DNA from: Olavius sp. associated proteobacterium Delta 1
GTDB lineage: Bacteria; Desulfobacterota; Desulfobacteria; Desulfobacterales; JAFDCJ01
Reading direction: 5' to 3'
Assembly (NCBI GenBank): GCA_902749685.1
Contig: CACVKW010000609.1
Span: 18,822 to 82,821 of the forward strand
DNA: 64,000 bases
Made by a program: the position numbers and the translations under genes. The stretch's first letter is position 1, and each line of letters opens with the position of its first letter. Below are positions 62,303 to 64,000 of the stretch, piece by piece. The notes beneath the pieces are model-generated. The model was given only the letters and a program-made list of their open reading frames with translations, ran no database searches and was not told where the DNA came from.

Positions 62303-63733
62303 TCATCCCGGCACAGGGATATCCTTAGCATCAATTTTTAGAGAAGGTTCTTTCAATTTAATAAATTCCTTCATTTCATGGGATATTGATTCGAGCTTGC
62401 TTCCGATTTTTTCCCCAATGTATAGTTGGGGTTCAGAGGGCTCACGACTCTCTGTCATTTCCCTAGTTTTAATAGATTCAATACCTTTTTTAAATGCATC
62501 TATGAAATTATAATTATCTTTTAATTGTTCTGCAAAAATTGCCTGCCCCAAATAAGTAAACTCACTTTCATGACTACAACCAAAAGACACTTTATTCGAT
62601 GCAGATGATGTCAAGATTATCGTGTAATCGTCTTTTAGCGGTTCGATGAAGACCCCGGAATAACATGCCGAAATAATCAGCACGCGATATTTTATTCCAG
62701 AGCTATCTAAACTTTCTTTTAAATTATGCGGTTCAATGGCGTTTAACCTCAAAGGCATAAAGTTTACCGACAACTTTTGCTGCTTTGATCCGTGGGAAGT
62801 CAGATATAAGAACAAAACATCTTCATTAGGATTTATCAGCTTACCGATGTGTTGAATAATAAGGTTTAAATTGCTTTTCGTCGCCAGAGGAAGAATTTCC
62901 ATAGTTTCGATATTGTTTATGAGCTCAATTGACCGACCTTTAGTGTTAAATCTTTCGTCAAAGAGTTTTCTCGCATACTGAACTTCTTTCATGAAAACAT
63001 CCTGGGTGGCGTCGCCCCCGAATCCAACAAAATAGAGATCCGAAACATTATTCCTTTCAGGAAGAATTTTTTCCTCTAGATCTTTAATAAAACTAAATTG
63101 TCTGTAGTAGGTATTTTCAAGATTAATCTTGCTACTATTCGTGTACTCATCATTAGGCTCGTATGCCTCATACCAAAAATCAGCCATAGCCAAATAATGT
63201 AAAGGAATGGAGACAAAAATTAAAAACGTTGATACAGCGAATACAATGTATTTAATTTTTAAACGAATGACACAAGAAATAGCCCTGACAAGAATCGATA
63301 GGATCCAAATATTGTATAAAAGATATAAATATTTTCTATCCCCATAAAATTCCCAATAATCGAAATTAGCGCTTTTCCCAAGAACTGCCCACGCTAAATA
63401 AAACCACGGCCAAACGCTGAGCAGTACAACAAATAAAGAGAGTTTCCTATTTTCCCGTTTGGTGAATTTAGATATTATATAAATTGTGAGAAGTAAAAAA
63501 AATATGTGTGTAGAAATATTTACCAGACCATATGCGTTGAATTCCGGTTTCGGCAAGCTTAGGTACAAACTGCCAAAAAAAGTAGCCGTCGCATAGAAGA
63601 GTATTAAAAGAATTGGTTGGTCGAAAGATATATAAAACTCCTCCAGTGGTGTTCGCTTGAACACCAATAACCGCAACCCGTTATTTATGTTGCAATTAAA
63701 TCCCTTAATTTCTTTTCTAAAATGCCTATTCAT
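62303..63733 (-). CDS. Membrane-anchored C13-family (legumain-like) cysteine peptidase
   Basis: A 476-aa protein from the ATG at 63733 (a TTG lies three codons upstream). About five helices (~35-185) precede a caspase-like domain with catalytic H314 in LYLTSHGS and C357 in LIISACYSGVF, plus SFGCSHESEFTYLGQAIF downstream. These are the landmarks of Peptidase_C13, the asparaginyl endopeptidase/GPI8 group, which bacteria use in few known roles. The catalytic domain probably faces the periplasm. It lies alone, minus strand, upstream of the J-domain gene. Its leader has no clear ribosome site. Confidence 0.85.
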   Translation of the reverse strand: MNRHFRKEIKGFNCNINNGLRLLVFKRTPLEEFYISFDQPILLILFYATATFFGSLYLSLPKPEFNAYGLVNISTHIFFLLLTIYIISKFTKRENRKLSLFVVLLSVWPWFYLAWAVLGKSANFDYWEFYGDRKYLYLLYNIWILSILVRAISCVIRLKIKYIVFAVSTFLIFVSIPLHYLAMADFWYEAYEPNDEYTNSSKINLENTYYRQFSFIKDLEEKILPERNNVSDLYFVGFGGDATQDVFMKEVQYARKLFDERFNTKGRSIELINNIETMEILPLATKSNLNLIIQHIGKLINPNEDVLFLYLTSHGSKQQKLSVNFMPLRLNAIEPHNLKESLDSSGIKYRVLIISACYSGVFIEPLKDDYTIILTSSASNKVSFGCSHESEFTYLGQAIFAEQLKDNYNFIDAFKKGIESIKTREMTESREPSEPQLYIGEKIGSKLESISHEMKEFIKLKEPSLKIDAKDIPVPG

Positions 63734-63887
63734 AATTTGCAATTAAAAATAAATCTCGTTTTTGACAGAAAATTACGCATATATTCCCTTTATCGTCTGC
63801 TTTGAAAAAAACCTAAACCCTAACATTGCATAAATTCTTGTCATCAAGCCTGGCCGTTATATCTTAGATCGTTGCTTTTTCCGGGCA

Positions 63888-63985
63888 GATGCTGGATACT
63901 GGATACTTGATGCTGGATATCTAACAGTACACTATCGGTGAATTTCAACGACATCCAGGATCCAGAAACCAGAATCCAGGATCAG
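63888..63985. repeat. Dispersed inverted repeat C, copy 2
   Basis: GATGCTGGATACTGGATACT and GATGCTGGATAT (63888-63920) face ATCCAGGATCCAGAAACCAG and AATCCAGGATC (63952-63985). Same design as 2538-2653. It lies in the last 260 bp, where no gene is visible. Confidence 0.75.
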
Positions 63986-64000
63986 TCAATACTTTCAATG

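Noticed and set aside
1..64000. tRNA, rRNA, CRISPR array or complete insertion sequence
   Set aside because: No tRNA-like T-loop/acceptor pairing, no conserved rRNA blocks, no regularly spaced repeats and no transposase motifs were seen; the repeats present are irregularly spaced.

Overview
The window reads like a chromosomal stretch of an anaerobic, probably sulfate-reducing or syntrophic Desulfobacterota (deltaproteobacterial) genome. This is an inference from gene content: a TAXI-type TRAP transporter, an IorA-like TPP enzyme, an octaheme cytochrome c, a PEP-dependent dihydroxyacetone kinase without any sugar PTS permease, PAS-rich hybrid kinases, and many short dispersed palindromic repeats between genes. 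Base composition looks close to balanced. I saw no rRNA, tRNA, CRISPR array or complete transposase.

Layout. 1-9 kb: an edge-truncated LhgO-like FAD enzyme (-), then a plus-strand run of TRAP binding protein, fused TRAP permease, tiny membrane protein, acyl-CoA synthetase, zinc-ribbon Nudix hydrolase and amidase. A ~293 bp element with 25 bp perfect terminal inverted repeats follows. 9.3-13.4 kb: three minus-strand metabolic genes (3-hydroxyacyl-CoA dehydrogenase-like, IorA-like, beta-hydroxyacid dehydrogenase/DUF1932-like). 13.7-14.8 kb: an MFS permease. 15-25 kb: the most coherent module, an ABC uptake system (binding protein, two permeases, a 66-aa membrane protein, two ATPases) followed by dhaL, dhaM, an HPr-EI fusion and dhaK. 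I infer uptake of a C3 polyol or dihydroxyacetone-like substrate and its PEP-driven phosphorylation. 25.4-36 kb: penicillin-binding protein 1C, alpha-2-macroglobulin and a GT-C/TPR membrane protein. 36.5-46 kb: a hybrid kinase facing a minus-strand block of an OmpA lipoprotein, a PA2779-like protein, a PA2778-like C39 peptidase and an unrecognised 1382-aa membrane protein. 46-47.8 kb: a gene-poor, decaying patch with a nonsense-interrupted exported protein and an apparently shortened pentapeptide-repeat membrane protein. 47.8-52.3 kb: a lipoprotein ligand-binding protein coupled to a large hybrid kinase. 52.4-57.2 kb: an AttEFGH-like set (lipocalin/CrtC-like protein, FtsX-type permease, LolD-type ATPase). 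57.5-64 kb: an HD hydrolase, an octaheme HAO-like cytochrome with an upstream flavin-binding protein, a divergent MBL hydrolase, a J-domain/DUF1232 fusion and a membrane-anchored C13 (legumain-like) peptidase.

A second layer is the repeats. At least seven short families are interspersed, several in two to six copies inside this one window. One family (here REP-A, six copies) sits at or just after stop codons in the ABC/Dha operon. Other families supply the stop codons of neighbouring genes. All functional calls come from motifs read by eye; no database search was run.
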